A stretch of 12,452 bases of DNA, from assembly GCA_036736205.1 (NCBI GenBank), contig DAINMX010000204.1:1-12452 (forward strand), in the 5' to 3' direction. The position numbers were made by a program, and so were the translations under genes. Shown piece after piece: positions 1-7,810 of the stretch. Position 1 is the first letter of the stretch, and the number at the start of each line of letters is the position of its first letter. The stretch is from XYA12-FULL-58-9 sp001798605. GTDB lineage: Bacteria; Myxococcota; XYA12-FULL-58-9. The notes beneath the pieces were generated by a model, which was not told the origin of the DNA, made no database searches, and saw only the letters and a program-made list of their open reading frames with translations.

Positions 1-189
1 CCTTATGCGCGCAGATCCAAAATGATGCTGTAAATTCAGTGCCTATTGCCTGGCAGACACAAGCTTGACGCCTGCAACAACGTCCAGATACCGTACGAGC
101 GTTCTGCTGTCATTCACACTCAGCAGCATGGCGAAAAAAGGTCAACAGCTCACTCCGTTAACAAGTTTCTGAGTTGGATGAGACTATAG
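1..189. other. Upstream non-coding region, no supported gene
   Basis: This left-edge stretch precedes the first + strand glycosyltransferase gene. Reading frame 3 on the + strand is open from the window edge to a TGA at 66-68 (about 21 residues), and frame 1 to a TAA at 31-33. Either could be the last codons of a gene outside the window, but too little is visible to choose. A possible sigma70-like -35 element, TTGACG, lies at 65-70, but the matching -10 (GATACC at 87-92) is poor, so I do not claim a promoter. The promoter of the + strand pair may lie here or further left. Confidence 0.4.
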
Positions 190-1344
190 ATGGAATCGTT
201 GATTTTCTGGCAACCAAGCCCTTCAATGCATCAGGGCGCCGTCATTAGCGCAATAGCCTCCAGGTGGGGCGGCCCAGTTGTCGTCGTTGCCGAGCGTCCT
301 TTGGCACCGGCTCGCCTGGCCCAGGGATGGACTCAGCCGGACTTCTCGCCGGCCGACCTGATTGTCGCGCCCACGCGGTCGCAACGGGCGGATTTGCTCA
401 CGTCGGAGAAGACCATCCACGTCTTCTCGGGCATCCGTGGCAGCCCGGAGAACTACCGAACCTTGCGCACCGTTGCCAACACGGGTGCGATGATTGGAGT
501 CATGGCCGAGGCTGGACGAACAGACCAAGGAATAATCTCACTCGTCAGAGCGGTGCGCTACACGATGTACGCGGCCCGTTTCCGGAGTCGACTCAGCTTC
601 ATTCTCGCAGCCGGAGCCGTGGGAGTACGATGGTACCGCAGAGTCGGGTTTCCCAGGGCTCGCATCTTTCCCTTCGGTTATTTCGTCTGCGACCCGAAGG
701 AAACAGCGCGAGACCGGAGCCTCGATCGCTGTCTGCATCGCCCCTTCAGGATCCTGTTCGTCGGCGAATTGATCCGTAGAAAGGGCGTTGATCTCCTCCT
801 GAATGCCCTGACAAACCCCGGCCTCGCAGAATGCCAATTGCAGATTGTGGGAGAGGAACTCGAAACCTGCGAGTACCACGAACTTGCCGTCAAACTGGGA
901 ATTGGACAACGAGTGAAGTGGACAGATTCACTGCCCAACCATGAGGTCCGCCGAACCATGAAGCATTCGGATCTGCTGGTCCTCCCCAGTCGTTTCGACG
1001 GATGGGGCGCCGTCACTAACGAGGCGCTCCTCGCCGGAATCCCCGTTGTGGCAAGCGATGCAGCAGGTTCGGCAGACCTGATCGCGGCGCCTTGGCTCGG
1101 CAGTGTTTTCCGAGCTGGGTGTGTAGATTCGCTTGCCGCAGCCATTCACCGACACGTGAGTGAAGGCCCCCCCACAACCCATCTGAGAATGAAGATTCGG
1201 TCTTGGGCCAAGAATGCGACCGGAGGCGACGCAGCTGCCGAATACTTCCAGGCGGTGATCCGACACGTGCGGGACGGACAGCCGCGGCCGACCGCACCGT
1301 GGGCCTGTCCGCCTGAACGCGTTGGGGACATAGACTCGGTGTAG
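190..1344 (+). CDS. Glycosyltransferase, GT4-type (GT-B fold)
   Basis: The predicted 384-residue cytoplasmic glycosyltransferase should transfer a sugar from a nucleotide-sugar donor onto the growing lipid-linked repeat unit. The N-terminus (FWQPSPSMHQ, residues 6-15) matches the acceptor-domain start of GT4 relatives. The C-terminal Rossmann domain begins at ILFVGELIRRKG (residues 188-199), which contains the donor-phosphate-binding basic pair. The signature is RFDGWGAVTNEAL, where D270 and E278 fill the EX7E positions; Asp in place of the first Glu is seen in a known GT4 subgroup with a DGWG motif. The 384-residue length is normal. The start is ATG 190, because an in-frame TAG lies immediately upstream at 187-189; the ribosome binding site (GGATGAG, 176-182) is weak. 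It is followed after about 53 nt by a methyltransferase on the same strand. A run of seven C lies at 1167-1173, with the frame intact. Donor and acceptor cannot be told from sequence. Confidence 0.9.
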   Translation: MESLIFWQPSPSMHQGAVISAIASRWGGPVVVVAERPLAPARLAQGWTQPDFSPADLIVAPTRSQRADLLTSEKTIHVFSGIRGSPENYRTLRTVANTGAMIGVMAEAGRTDQGIISLVRAVRYTMYAARFRSRLSFILAAGAVGVRWYRRVGFPRARIFPFGYFVCDPKETARDRSLDRCLHRPFRILFVGELIRRKGVDLLLNALTNPGLAECQLQIVGEELETCEYHELAVKLGIGQRVKWTDSLPNHEVRRTMKHSDLLVLPSRFDGWGAVTNEALLAGIPVVASDAAGSADLIAAPWLGSVFRAGCVDSLAAAIHRHVSEGPPTTHLRMKIRSWAKNATGGDAAAEYFQAVIRHVRDGQPRPTAPWACPPERVGDIDSV

Positions 1345-1397
1345 GCCCCGCAATGGGTCGAAGACCAGGCGCTCAGACAAAGGAATGTGTGGGTACG

Positions 1398-2150
1398 ATG
1401 CCAACCAACGAGGTTCAAGCACTGTTCAACAGTAAAGCTCGCTTCTGGTCAGCAAAGTATGGTCCGGGCGGAGAACTCAACCGTCGCTTGGAGCAATTCG
1501 CCACGCGGCTCTGCGAGTTGTCACCTTCCCCAGGCAGGATCCTCGACCTCGGCTGTGGAACCGGTGAGATATCCGCAGCGCTCTGCGAAAAGGGCTACCA
1601 GGTAACAGCATGCGACATCGCTGAAAGGATGCTCGAAGTCGCTCGTGCTGATCGGGGGGAGATGCCGATCACATGGATTTCTCTCAAGCCTGGCTGGAAT
1701 GACTTGCCCTTCGAGACAGGCAGCTTTGACGGCATCGTGGCCTCCAGTGTCTTTGAATACCTGACCGACGTGCAGGGGATGGTGGCAGAACTTTCAAGAG
1801 TGCTTCGCCCAACGGGAGTTCTCGTCTTCAGCGTGCCAAATCCATACAGTCGTATTCGCAGGCTCGAGAAATGGCTCAGCTCTGATCACTTGTTGGGCAA
1901 CCTGCCTCCGTGTATTCTCAGGATTCGAAGGGTTAAGTCCTACGTGACTTACCTGCAGATTTCGAGAAACCGTTTTGGGCCACGTGGCTGGCAGAGAATC
2001 TTGGCCGCGACTGGCTTTGAAAGTGTAAACGAGACAGATTTTTCAAATGAGCGCTGGCTGGAACAGGCGTCTGCCCCACTCATCCTCCTAGCAGCGAAGA
2101 AGCAAACAACAAATAAGAATTCCTCAGCCAGTACTGTGAACAAGAAATAA
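1398..2150 (+). CDS. SAM-dependent class I methyltransferase
   Basis: This is a 250-residue methyltransferase of the Methyltransf_11/UbiE-like group, likely to methylate a sugar or another group of the polysaccharide. Motif I is RILDLGCGTG (residues 47-56), which binds S-adenosylmethionine. The acidic motif II residue is D73 (TACDIAE), and the post-core segment is LPFETGSFDGIVASSVFEYL (residues 103-122). ELSRVLRPTGVLVFSVPNP follows, the usual strand 5 region of the fold. The C-terminus ends in a short Lys/Asn/Ser-rich tail. The frame is open from an ATG at 1353, but that start has no ribosome binding site and would add 15 atypical residues. ATG 1398 gives the normal family start, with AAAGGA at 1379-1384 about 13 nt upstream. 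A GTG at 1389 is an alternative. Substrate is unknown; small-molecule methylation cannot be excluded, but the location favours the glycan. Confidence 0.88.
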   Translation: MPTNEVQALFNSKARFWSAKYGPGGELNRRLEQFATRLCELSPSPGRILDLGCGTGEISAALCEKGYQVTACDIAERMLEVARADRGEMPITWISLKPGWNDLPFETGSFDGIVASSVFEYLTDVQGMVAELSRVLRPTGVLVFSVPNPYSRIRRLEKWLSSDHLLGNLPPCILRIRRVKSYVTYLQISRNRFGPRGWQRILAATGFESVNETDFSNERWLEQASAPLILLAAKKQTTNKNSSASTVNKK

Positions 2151-2178
2151 GCTCGCAACTGGCCGATCCAACAATCAA
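2151..2178. other. Convergent intergenic gap, no terminator seen
   Basis: Only 28 nt separate the stop of the + strand methyltransferase from the stop of the - strand acetyltransferase. I see no GC-rich hairpin followed by a T run in either direction. The nearest stem is a 4-bp AGTC/GACT pair inside the end of the acetyltransferase gene (2191-2203), which is too weak to count. Transcripts from the two sides may therefore overlap, or end by Rho. Confidence 0.5.
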
Positions 2179-2682
2179 TCAGACGGGTAAAGTCTTCTTG
2201 ACTCGAGCGGGCACGCCAGCGAGCAGGCTGTTGGGCGGATATGTGCCTGGTTTGACAACGGCGCCTGCAGCGACAACGCATCCCTCACCCAGGTGCGCGC
2301 CGCCCAACAGAGTGACTGAGGCACCGAGCCAACAACCGTCACCGACTTCAATGTCGGCTGAGTATCCCGTGCCCGCACGCCGCAAAGTGGTCCCCATTTC
2401 ATGTGAGCCGGTAACGAATGCGCAACGCGGCGCGATATCAATGTTGTTGCCAATCGTGATTGTTCCCGCCCCAGAGGCAGAGAAGAAGCACAGCGGGCCA
2501 ATCCACACGCCGGAGCCAATAACGATATTGCCGCCCTGCATGCAAACACCGTGAGCAATCCTCGCATCTCGCCCCACATCCACGCCAGCCAACCGCAACA
2601 ACTTTCTACGCAAGCCAATGAACTCTCGGGTCGGTAACACCTGACTCATACAGTTGAAAATGTGTAAGACTGACGAAGGCAT
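2179..2682 (-). CDS. Left-handed beta-helix O-acetyltransferase (hexapeptide family)
   Basis: This 167-residue acyltransferase resembles maltose O-acetyltransferase, NodL and WcaF. It is predicted to move an acetyl group from acetyl-CoA to a hydroxyl of the polysaccharide or its precursor. Imperfect hexapeptide repeats run from about residue 35 to 145 (for example IVIGSGVWIG, ITIGNNIDIA, IEVGDGCWLGASVTLLGG), forming the beta-helix. H94 in FVTGSHEMG fits the catalytic histidine of the family. The C-terminal LLAGVPARVKK (residues 153-163) is the typical end of the domain. The length is typical. The start is ATG 2682, overlapping the TGA stop of the preceding glycosyltransferase by 1 nt, with GGAAGGGA just upstream; a GTG at 2685 is also possible. 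It is the last gene of the - strand operon, as is common for decorating enzymes. The exact acceptor sugar is not known. Confidence 0.92.
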   Translation of the reverse strand: MPSSVLHIFNCMSQVLPTREFIGLRRKLLRLAGVDVGRDARIAHGVCMQGGNIVIGSGVWIGPLCFFSASGAGTITIGNNIDIAPRCAFVTGSHEMGTTLRRAGTGYSADIEVGDGCWLGASVTLLGGAHLGEGCVVAAGAVVKPGTYPPNSLLAGVPARVKKTLPV

Positions 2683-3914
2683 CACGATCCCTTCCGTTGT
2701 GCCGTAGCCAGAACGCTAGCGAGCTTCTTGCTGACGCCGTCTATGGAGTGTTGGCTCTGAATGGCCTCTCGCATGCCCACCGATGCGTGGCGGAAACGAT
2801 CATGGTTGTGCAGGACATCGTCGATGGCCGTTCCCAGCGCTTCGGGAGTGTCCTTCTCAAAGAACCGAAAAACTCCCTTGAAGCGATCGCTTTGCGTGCC
2901 GAGCAGGCTAGATACGACCGGCACCCCGGTGGCCGCGTATTCGATCACCTTAAAGGGGAAAAGGCTACCTTGCAGTCCGCGGCCTATGTCGAGTCGATGG
3001 GGATTGACGAGCACGTGCGCCCCCGCCAGCCCTTGCAACAATGTTGAGCGATCCACGAAACCGCGTATGGTAACACTGTGCCTGTCGGGCACCCGACTCG
3101 CCATCTGACGCAATCGTGTTTCCAGTGGACCGCCACCAAAGATTTCGAGATCTACCGAGTGCAAAACCGAAGCGAGACTCTCGACAGCGAGACTGGCACC
3201 TTTGTCGTAGGTGAGCGCACCAGCATAGACCACGCGCGCGCGCCGACCATCGAATTTCGGTGGTGGCAGCTGACTGGCAGCCACAATGTCGTCGCCGAGC
3301 AACCCCGGAACAACTATGACGTTCTTGGTTCGTAACTGCCTGGCCAACTCGGGGCATACCACCAGCGCCCCATGGATCAGCCTGTTCATTCGTGCCAGGG
3401 TCAACCGCTCGACCGTCGATCTCTGTGCGTAATGCACAGCTGAACTCAACCAACTGCTCTCGCGACCTGGATTGATGGCGAGAGCGTCATCTTCGTACTC
3501 CAAAATGACGGGAAGCCCAACGCGGCGACCTTCTCTGGCAGCCAGAAGGGTTGTCGAGCCAATGTTGTAGACGAGCACTCCGCCAAACCGGGATCTTCTG
3601 TGCTCCCGCCGAAACAGTCGCGAAAGCCACAATCCCGCCGGTAATCGATGGAGTCCACGAATATCGAGCAGCGGAGCATACAACACTCCAACCTCACCCT
3701 CGGTAAACGTGAGTCGCTCGCTGCCGGCGGGGTAGTATTTCCCTGAATGGCTTACTGCGTTGGGCGAAAGGATCGTAACTCGATGTCCTCCCTTGAGCAG
3801 CGCACGACAGATGAGCTTCACCTTTTGCGTCGCGCCGGGATTGGGATCGCGGCCGCCAAAACGACCTTCGATCACTTGCGGTCCGGCAAAATGAACCACG
3901 TATGCGATGTGCAT
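2682..3914 (-). CDS. Glycosyltransferase, GT4-type
   Basis: This 410-residue GT-B glycosyltransferase is likely to add a sugar to the lipid-linked repeat unit at the cytoplasmic face. The N-terminal domain begins MHIAYVVHFAGPQ and carries a glycine-rich loop followed by a helix (NPGATQKVKLICRALLKGGH). VILEYEDDALA (residues 136-146) is characteristic of a GT4 subgroup. The donor domain starts at YAGALTYDKG (230-239). The sugar-nucleotide motif is LFPFKVIEYAATGVPVVSS (318-336), with E325 as the conserved Glu; the first acidic residue of EX7E is absent, as in other FPxKxxEY members. The start at ATG 3914 is chosen for its ribosome binding site (AAGGG at 3924-3920) and family N-terminus. The frame stays open 35 codons further upstream, but that stretch would overlap the end of wzy. 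It lies 19 nt after wzy and overlaps the acetyltransferase start. Confidence 0.9.
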   Translation of the reverse strand: MHIAYVVHFAGPQVIEGRFGGRDPNPGATQKVKLICRALLKGGHRVTILSPNAVSHSGKYYPAGSERLTFTEGEVGVLYAPLLDIRGLHRLPAGLWLSRLFRREHRRSRFGGVLVYNIGSTTLLAAREGRRVGLPVILEYEDDALAINPGRESSWLSSAVHYAQRSTVERLTLARMNRLIHGALVVCPELARQLRTKNVIVVPGLLGDDIVAASQLPPPKFDGRRARVVYAGALTYDKGASLAVESLASVLHSVDLEIFGGGPLETRLRQMASRVPDRHSVTIRGFVDRSTLLQGLAGAHVLVNPHRLDIGRGLQGSLFPFKVIEYAATGVPVVSSLLGTQSDRFKGVFRFFEKDTPEALGTAIDDVLHNHDRFRHASVGMREAIQSQHSIDGVSKKLASVLATAQRKGS

Positions 3915-3933
3915 GCTAACCCTTGTCTTCCGT

Positions 3934-5328
3934 TCAATCGACGCCAACAGCCAAAGACTCGGCCATGGCGTGCTGAGCGCCTGCGCCAAGCATCGCAGCA
4001 GAAATTGCCGTAAAAGCAAGGCCGATGGGATTGCCTATGAGTCCAATCGTCAATCCGTTCGCGGCCACCACGTAAACGATGAAAACGACAGGATAGACCT
4101 GCACCGGCCCGCGCGCCCCCAGCCTCCTGAAACGCAGGCAGGTGCAGAACAACACGACCAGCAGCACGACAAACACCATTGCCGAAACAATCCCGCCATC
4201 GGCGAGGATTTGCAGGAAAGTATTGTGGGCTCCCAGATGCACCTCAGCATGAGAGGCCTTGAAGTAGGTGTCGCGGCCACTTCCGAGTATCGGGGCATCA
4301 AAAATGGCGGAGAGCGCGTTTTCGAAAACGTAATTTCGGGTATTCATGCCAAAGGCGGACGAGCCCAAAAGACGCTCTTGGAATGGTTTGGGTATAACGG
4401 TGAGCGCTGCGAGAAGAAAACTTCCTGCCAAGAGGGCCACTGCGGACCCCATGCGTTTTCTGCCGCTGAGAAAGACCATGGCAACCAAGCCGACAACGAG
4501 CGATAGAAACGCCGTTCTCGAGGCAGAAAGCAACATCGCGATTCCTGCGACAGCAATCCCCACGGGCATCCAAATCTTCGCGCCACGCATCTTGGTGAAC
4601 AGCTGGGAGGAAAGGAAAAACGTGATCCACATCGTCAATGGCACGGTTGCCATGTTGGGATCTGCGATGCTCGAGCTCCGCGCCATTGAGAGCTCACCCA
4701 ACGTGCTGGGCGAAACACCGTAGGTATCTGTTCCAACGACAACCCCCACCAAGCTCAGACTGGTCAAAGCAGCGAAAACAATGACGAGAGAATCCTCCCA
4801 CAGCAAACGCCGCCCAGCCTCCCACATGCACGCGACAACGGCGAAGAATCGGACATAATGACCACCAAGGGCAACGAAATCCGGTGACTCGTAACCACGC
4901 ATCACAGCGACAAGGTCTGCAAACACGTACGCGGCGACGCACCAAAGAACAGCCCTGGGAATAGTCGGGTATTTGTTGAGAACGAATGCAGGAAAAAACC
5001 GGGTTAGGCCCGCTAGCGCCATGATCGTCTCCACGTTCAAAGCGGGGCCTAGTCGCTGTGTAATGACCAGCTGGGATAACCAGGGTCCCACCAGAATGGC
5101 CGCGACCACCGCGAACGCTGCATAGCTCTGCGGTGCGAAGAGAGTGGAAAGAAGACAAAGGACGCCTCCTGCCCAAGCCAACCCTGTGGCCCCCGGTACC
5201 CCCAAGAGAGCGAGCAACCACAGCCCAATGATGACGGCCACGAAGGCGAGCCAGGCCCGCACCTGGGTCAACGGGCGGACCCGCCCGTGAACGGCCACAG
5301 ACGGCACAAGACGAGCGATCGACGTCAC
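3934..5328 (-). CDS. wzy: O-antigen polymerase/ligase family membrane protein (Wzy-like)
   Basis: This 464-residue polytopic inner-membrane protein of the Wzy_C/O-antigen ligase family (PF04932-like) probably polymerises flipped repeat units in the periplasm. About ten or more hydrophobic segments are visible, from residues 25-45 to 438-455. Family motifs are SSIADPNMATVPL (residues 219-231, the PN motif), LSASRTAFLSL (267-277, with the conserved Arg R271) and LGAHNTFLQILADGGI (365-380, the HN motif in the large periplasmic loop). The length is typical. The start is a GTG at 5328, overlapping the preceding glycosyltransferase stop as GTGA, with an AGAGG ribosome binding site at 5340-5336, 7 nt upstream. 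It could instead be a WaaL-type ligase, since the two share the fold; location beside wzx and several transferases favours polymerase. No chain-length regulator is seen in the window. Confidence 0.88.
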   Translation of the reverse strand: MTSIARLVPSVAVHGRVRPLTQVRAWLAFVAVIIGLWLLALLGVPGATGLAWAGGVLCLLSTLFAPQSYAAFAVVAAILVGPWLSQLVITQRLGPALNVETIMALAGLTRFFPAFVLNKYPTIPRAVLWCVAAYVFADLVAVMRGYESPDFVALGGHYVRFFAVVACMWEAGRRLLWEDSLVIVFAALTSLSLVGVVVGTDTYGVSPSTLGELSMARSSSIADPNMATVPLTMWITFFLSSQLFTKMRGAKIWMPVGIAVAGIAMLLSASRTAFLSLVVGLVAMVFLSGRKRMGSAVALLAGSFLLAALTVIPKPFQERLLGSSAFGMNTRNYVFENALSAIFDAPILGSGRDTYFKASHAEVHLGAHNTFLQILADGGIVSAMVFVVLLVVLFCTCLRFRRLGARGPVQVYPVVFIVYVVAANGLTIGLIGNPIGLAFTAISAAMLGAGAQHAMAESLAVGVD

Positions 5329-6566
5329 CAGAGGTCCTCTGGACGCACTCGAACGGGAGCGGTGTTATGCAAATGTTTCCTGACAAAGTCACCCGCACGG
5401 CGGCGGATATGACGAGGCAGGGAATGGCAAGCTCGCCTGACCGCCGGGGGCAGACTCAGAAAAATCCCTGCCTGCGACGGACTCGGACAGAACGAGTCAA
5501 CCGGATTACACTGGCAGTCGGCGATGATTCCGAGGTAGCGTTGCACAACCGAATTCAACCCATAGTCGCGAACTACCCGCGCTCGCGCACGCTCTCCAAT
5601 TTCTTCGAGAAGCTCCCGGTTTCGGGCCAGGCTCGCGATGGTTGTCACGAATTCGTTCGGCTGTTCCCGATTGCAGAGATAACCGCTGACGCCCGATTCG
5701 ATAATGCGATCGGTTGCACCTTCGATCCTGGAGCACACTGGCACAACGCCAGCAGCCATCGCCTCCAACAAAGCATGTGGCGTGCCCTCGTATGTAGATG
5801 TCAACAGGAACGCGTCGAACCCACGCAGCTCACCGCGTACCCGCTCTGGGGACAGGGCCCCCCTGAAAACAACGCGCTCAGCCCAGGGCCGCGCGGCAAC
5901 GTGTCGACGCATGGTCGCGAGATAGTCGCCATCTCCTACGACGGTCATGGTGAAACTGACGGACTGAGCATGAAGACCATCGAGGACGCGTTCCAGCAAC
6001 GGCAGGTTTTTCGCCCGGTGGGCAACGCGACCGACGTATGCGAGCCTGATCGGGCCATCTGGGCAACGGGCAGCGCGCGGGAGCGGTTGAGCGGTGACAC
6101 CCACTGGAATCTGCGTCAGCTTGGCGGACGGCACATACCTCAACGTGGCATGGGCAACGTTTTCCGAAACGGCAATGACTCTTTGAGTGAAAGGCAAGTG
6201 AAAGGTAGTGCACTGAATCTCGGCGTCTACGATGCTGTGGACCACCGACAACCTCACCACGTTGGACGGGAGGAGAGGATAGCTGGCCTGCACCCAGGCC
6301 ACCGCGTTATTGATCAAAACATCAAGACGCAATTCGCCGACCATGCGGGCAATCCGCTGCAGATATTGCTTGCGGGTTTCCAACCGTCGGGGAATAGCCA
6401 CCACCCGATCAAAATGTCGGCGATAGTCGTCGTAAAGCTGGCCGTATAGATCCGGAACAATGGCAACTGTCTGGTGGCCGAGTTCACGAAAGGCCACACT
6501 CAACCCAAGCGCGTGCGTGCTCCAACCACCTATGTGAAAAGAGGGACAGGCGATTCCGATACGCAT
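5325..6566 (-). CDS. Glycosyltransferase, GT4-type, with C-terminal basic extension
   Basis: This 413-residue GT-B retaining-type glycosyltransferase is predicted to extend the repeat unit. MRIGIACPSFHIGGWSTHAL (1-20) carries the glycine loop of the acceptor domain. The donor domain begins LAYVGRVAHRAKN (175-187), and the full EX7E motif is present as EGTPHALLE (E260, E268), followed by SGVSGYL (291-297). The catalytic domain ends near residue 350. A further 60 residues (about 351-413) rich in Arg, Pro and His contain two Cys and an aromatic stretch; this is not part of the core fold and may be a membrane-contact or partner-binding tail. The start is ATG 6566, which is 17 nt after the GT61 gene; the ribosome binding site is weak (GGTAG). 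The stop overlaps the wzy start by 4 nt. Donor specificity is unknown. Confidence 0.9.
   Translation of the reverse strand: MRIGIACPSFHIGGWSTHALGLSVAFRELGHQTVAIVPDLYGQLYDDYRRHFDRVVAIPRRLETRKQYLQRIARMVGELRLDVLINNAVAWVQASYPLLPSNVVRLSVVHSIVDAEIQCTTFHLPFTQRVIAVSENVAHATLRYVPSAKLTQIPVGVTAQPLPRAARCPDGPIRLAYVGRVAHRAKNLPLLERVLDGLHAQSVSFTMTVVGDGDYLATMRRHVAARPWAERVVFRGALSPERVRGELRGFDAFLLTSTYEGTPHALLEAMAAGVVPVCSRIEGATDRIIESGVSGYLCNREQPNEFVTTIASLARNRELLEEIGERARARVVRDYGLNSVVQRYLGIIADCQCNPVDSFCPSPSQAGIFLSLPPAVRRACHSLPRHIRRRAGDFVRKHLHNTAPVRVRPEDLW
5328..5342. repeat. Perfect 15-nt inverted repeat over the wzy start
   Basis: CCAGAGG-T-CCTCTGG is a perfect palindrome with a one-base centre. On the - strand it encodes the last residues of the upstream glycosyltransferase (PEDLW), contains the AGAGG ribosome binding site of wzy and ends at the first base of the wzy GTG start. 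In RNA it could form a 5-bp or longer stem that hides the ribosome binding site. A role in limiting polymerase translation is inference only, and chance remains possible. Confidence 0.5.
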
Positions 6567-6583
6567 GACACTACCGCAGTTGC

Positions 6584-7810
6584 CTAACTGCAGCCCATCC
6601 TCTCAATGGCAGTCTGCAGCTGCCTGGGCTCCAATCGAAACTCGATCTTGTCCGTCATGCTGGCAGTGGCATCCCCCGGCCGGCACTCCTTGCCCTGGAT
6701 GGCGTTGTAGTCGTATCCGAGCACGGCCGAAAGCCAGTAGTAATGGGGTGCCACATTGTTTGGAGGAAAGACCTCGATCACCGAGAGACTGGCCCCGGCT
6801 CGAAAGAGCAGGTTCACCATTCCGGCACCATGAATTCCAATGACGTGCGCCGCGCCACCAAACAGGTCCATCTGCTCAGCGACGGTCATTGCGGCGGTGT
6901 CCACCGATTCGAAGCCAAAACGTTCGAGAATCGGCGCGATCTCGTCTTCGTTGGCGAGCGAGCGACCGGAAGCGCGCCCGCGAGTCAAGTAGATCCGCCG
7001 TGTTGCGTTGGGATCCGGCCGCGGCGGCTTCAACATTCGATAAAGAGCGAGCAGCCAGCGCTTGGATATTGGCGGTGTCTTGCAGAAGTAAGCCCTCTCG
7101 GCCTCCACATAGTCGTCGTGGTCCTGTACCAGCCAGGATCGCCGACACAATTGAGTGCGATCGAGGATCTCTGCAAAGAACGGCTGCTCGTACATCGACT
7201 TGCCTACAACGAGAGTTGGTTCGGGTTCCTTCGCGACGCTTTCGAGCAATGGTATCTTCGCAAGAATGTCGTTGTAGCAATGATAATAGTTTCCCTCTCC
7301 GACGCCTCTGAGCGACCAGACGCACGAGGCTCGCTCCAGATGCTGAGAGCCTCCGTGCCACAAGAGCCAATCGCGCACGGCGGGTGGGGTCAAGTAGTAG
7401 GTGTAGGGCAGACTCTCTGCCAGAACACGACCCGGCCCGATGATCGCCCAGCCATAGCGAGGCTCAATGATGACGCGACGATCGTAGTGAAGCACATACT
7501 CATCATGCTTCATGATTTCTGAGGTTTCGGTGCCATCATTGTACTTGCCCAGTTCCTCGTTGACCCGCGCCGAGTTGAAGGCGGGCATCAAAGCGGAGAA
7601 GGCGTTGTGATGCTGGCGCAATAAGAAACGAGCTTTCAGGGAGTTGGCGTCAACGATCCGCCAAGCCTTCCAACGAGCTCGATTGCGAATTCGCCGGACC
7701 CCACTCAGCACACTGCGGAGATAACCCCTGCGGTTCGAGTTGCGTGAAGGGGCGACGGCTTGGGGAGGACGGCCGGACGGGGTCGCATCCGTGGCCACTG
7801 TCTTGGTCAT
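6584..7810 (-). CDS. Glycosyltransferase family 61 (DUF563) protein
   Basis: This 408-residue enzyme is related to GT61/DUF563 capsular polysaccharide proteins. The family includes plant and animal xylosyl- and GlcNAc-transferases, and its bacterial members are mostly uncharacterised. Recognisable motifs are GNYYHCYND (residues 173-181), RRIYLTRGRASGRSLANEDE (271-290), GIHGAGMVNLLF (325-336) and VIEVFPP (344-350), in the family order and spacing. The first 60 residues are strongly basic (RGYLRSVLSGVRRIRNRARWK, about 28-48) without a clear transmembrane helix, which could favour binding to the inner membrane. The start is ATG 7810, overlapping the stop of the preceding GT4 gene as ATGA; no good ribosome binding site is seen, so expression probably depends on coupling. 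The linkage made is unknown. An inverting transfer (for example of xylose or GlcNAc) is suggested by the family only. Confidence 0.88.
   Translation of the reverse strand: MTKTVATDATPSGRPPQAVAPSRNSNRRGYLRSVLSGVRRIRNRARWKAWRIVDANSLKARFLLRQHHNAFSALMPAFNSARVNEELGKYNDGTETSEIMKHDEYVLHYDRRVIIEPRYGWAIIGPGRVLAESLPYTYYLTPPAVRDWLLWHGGSQHLERASCVWSLRGVGEGNYYHCYNDILAKIPLLESVAKEPEPTLVVGKSMYEQPFFAEILDRTQLCRRSWLVQDHDDYVEAERAYFCKTPPISKRWLLALYRMLKPPRPDPNATRRIYLTRGRASGRSLANEDEIAPILERFGFESVDTAAMTVAEQMDLFGGAAHVIGIHGAGMVNLLFRAGASLSVIEVFPPNNVAPHYYWLSAVLGYDYNAIQGKECRPGDATASMTDKIEFRLEPRQLQTAIERMGCS

Noticed and set aside
43..129. 28-residue ORF on the - strand (starts MLLSVNDSRTLVRYLDV)
   Set aside because: The composition looks protein-like, but there is no ribosome binding site, an in-frame TGA lies just upstream, and no family is recognised. 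It may be a remnant or chance.
1167..1173. Run of seven C in the first glycosyltransferase, possible phase-variation tract
   Set aside because: The run is short and the frame is intact; typical contingency tracts are longer, and no other sign of slippage is present.
2191..2203. AGTC/GACT stem as a terminator for the convergent genes
   Set aside because: Only 4 bp, no T tract, and it lies inside the acetyltransferase coding region.
3231..3243. Alternating CG run with Z-DNA potential
   Set aside because: It encodes an ordinary Arg/Ala stretch in a glycosyltransferase and is short; expected by chance in GC-rich DNA.
5367..6449. Long + strand open frame (360 codons) opposite a GT4 gene
   Set aside because: It lies antisense to a clear EX7E glycosyltransferase, and its product has no domain and a mixed, non-protein-like composition; it is a codon-bias shadow.
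6743..7522. + strand open frame (259 codons) opposite the GT61 gene
   Set aside because: The opposite strand carries all GT61 motifs without a break; nothing in this frame resembles a protein.
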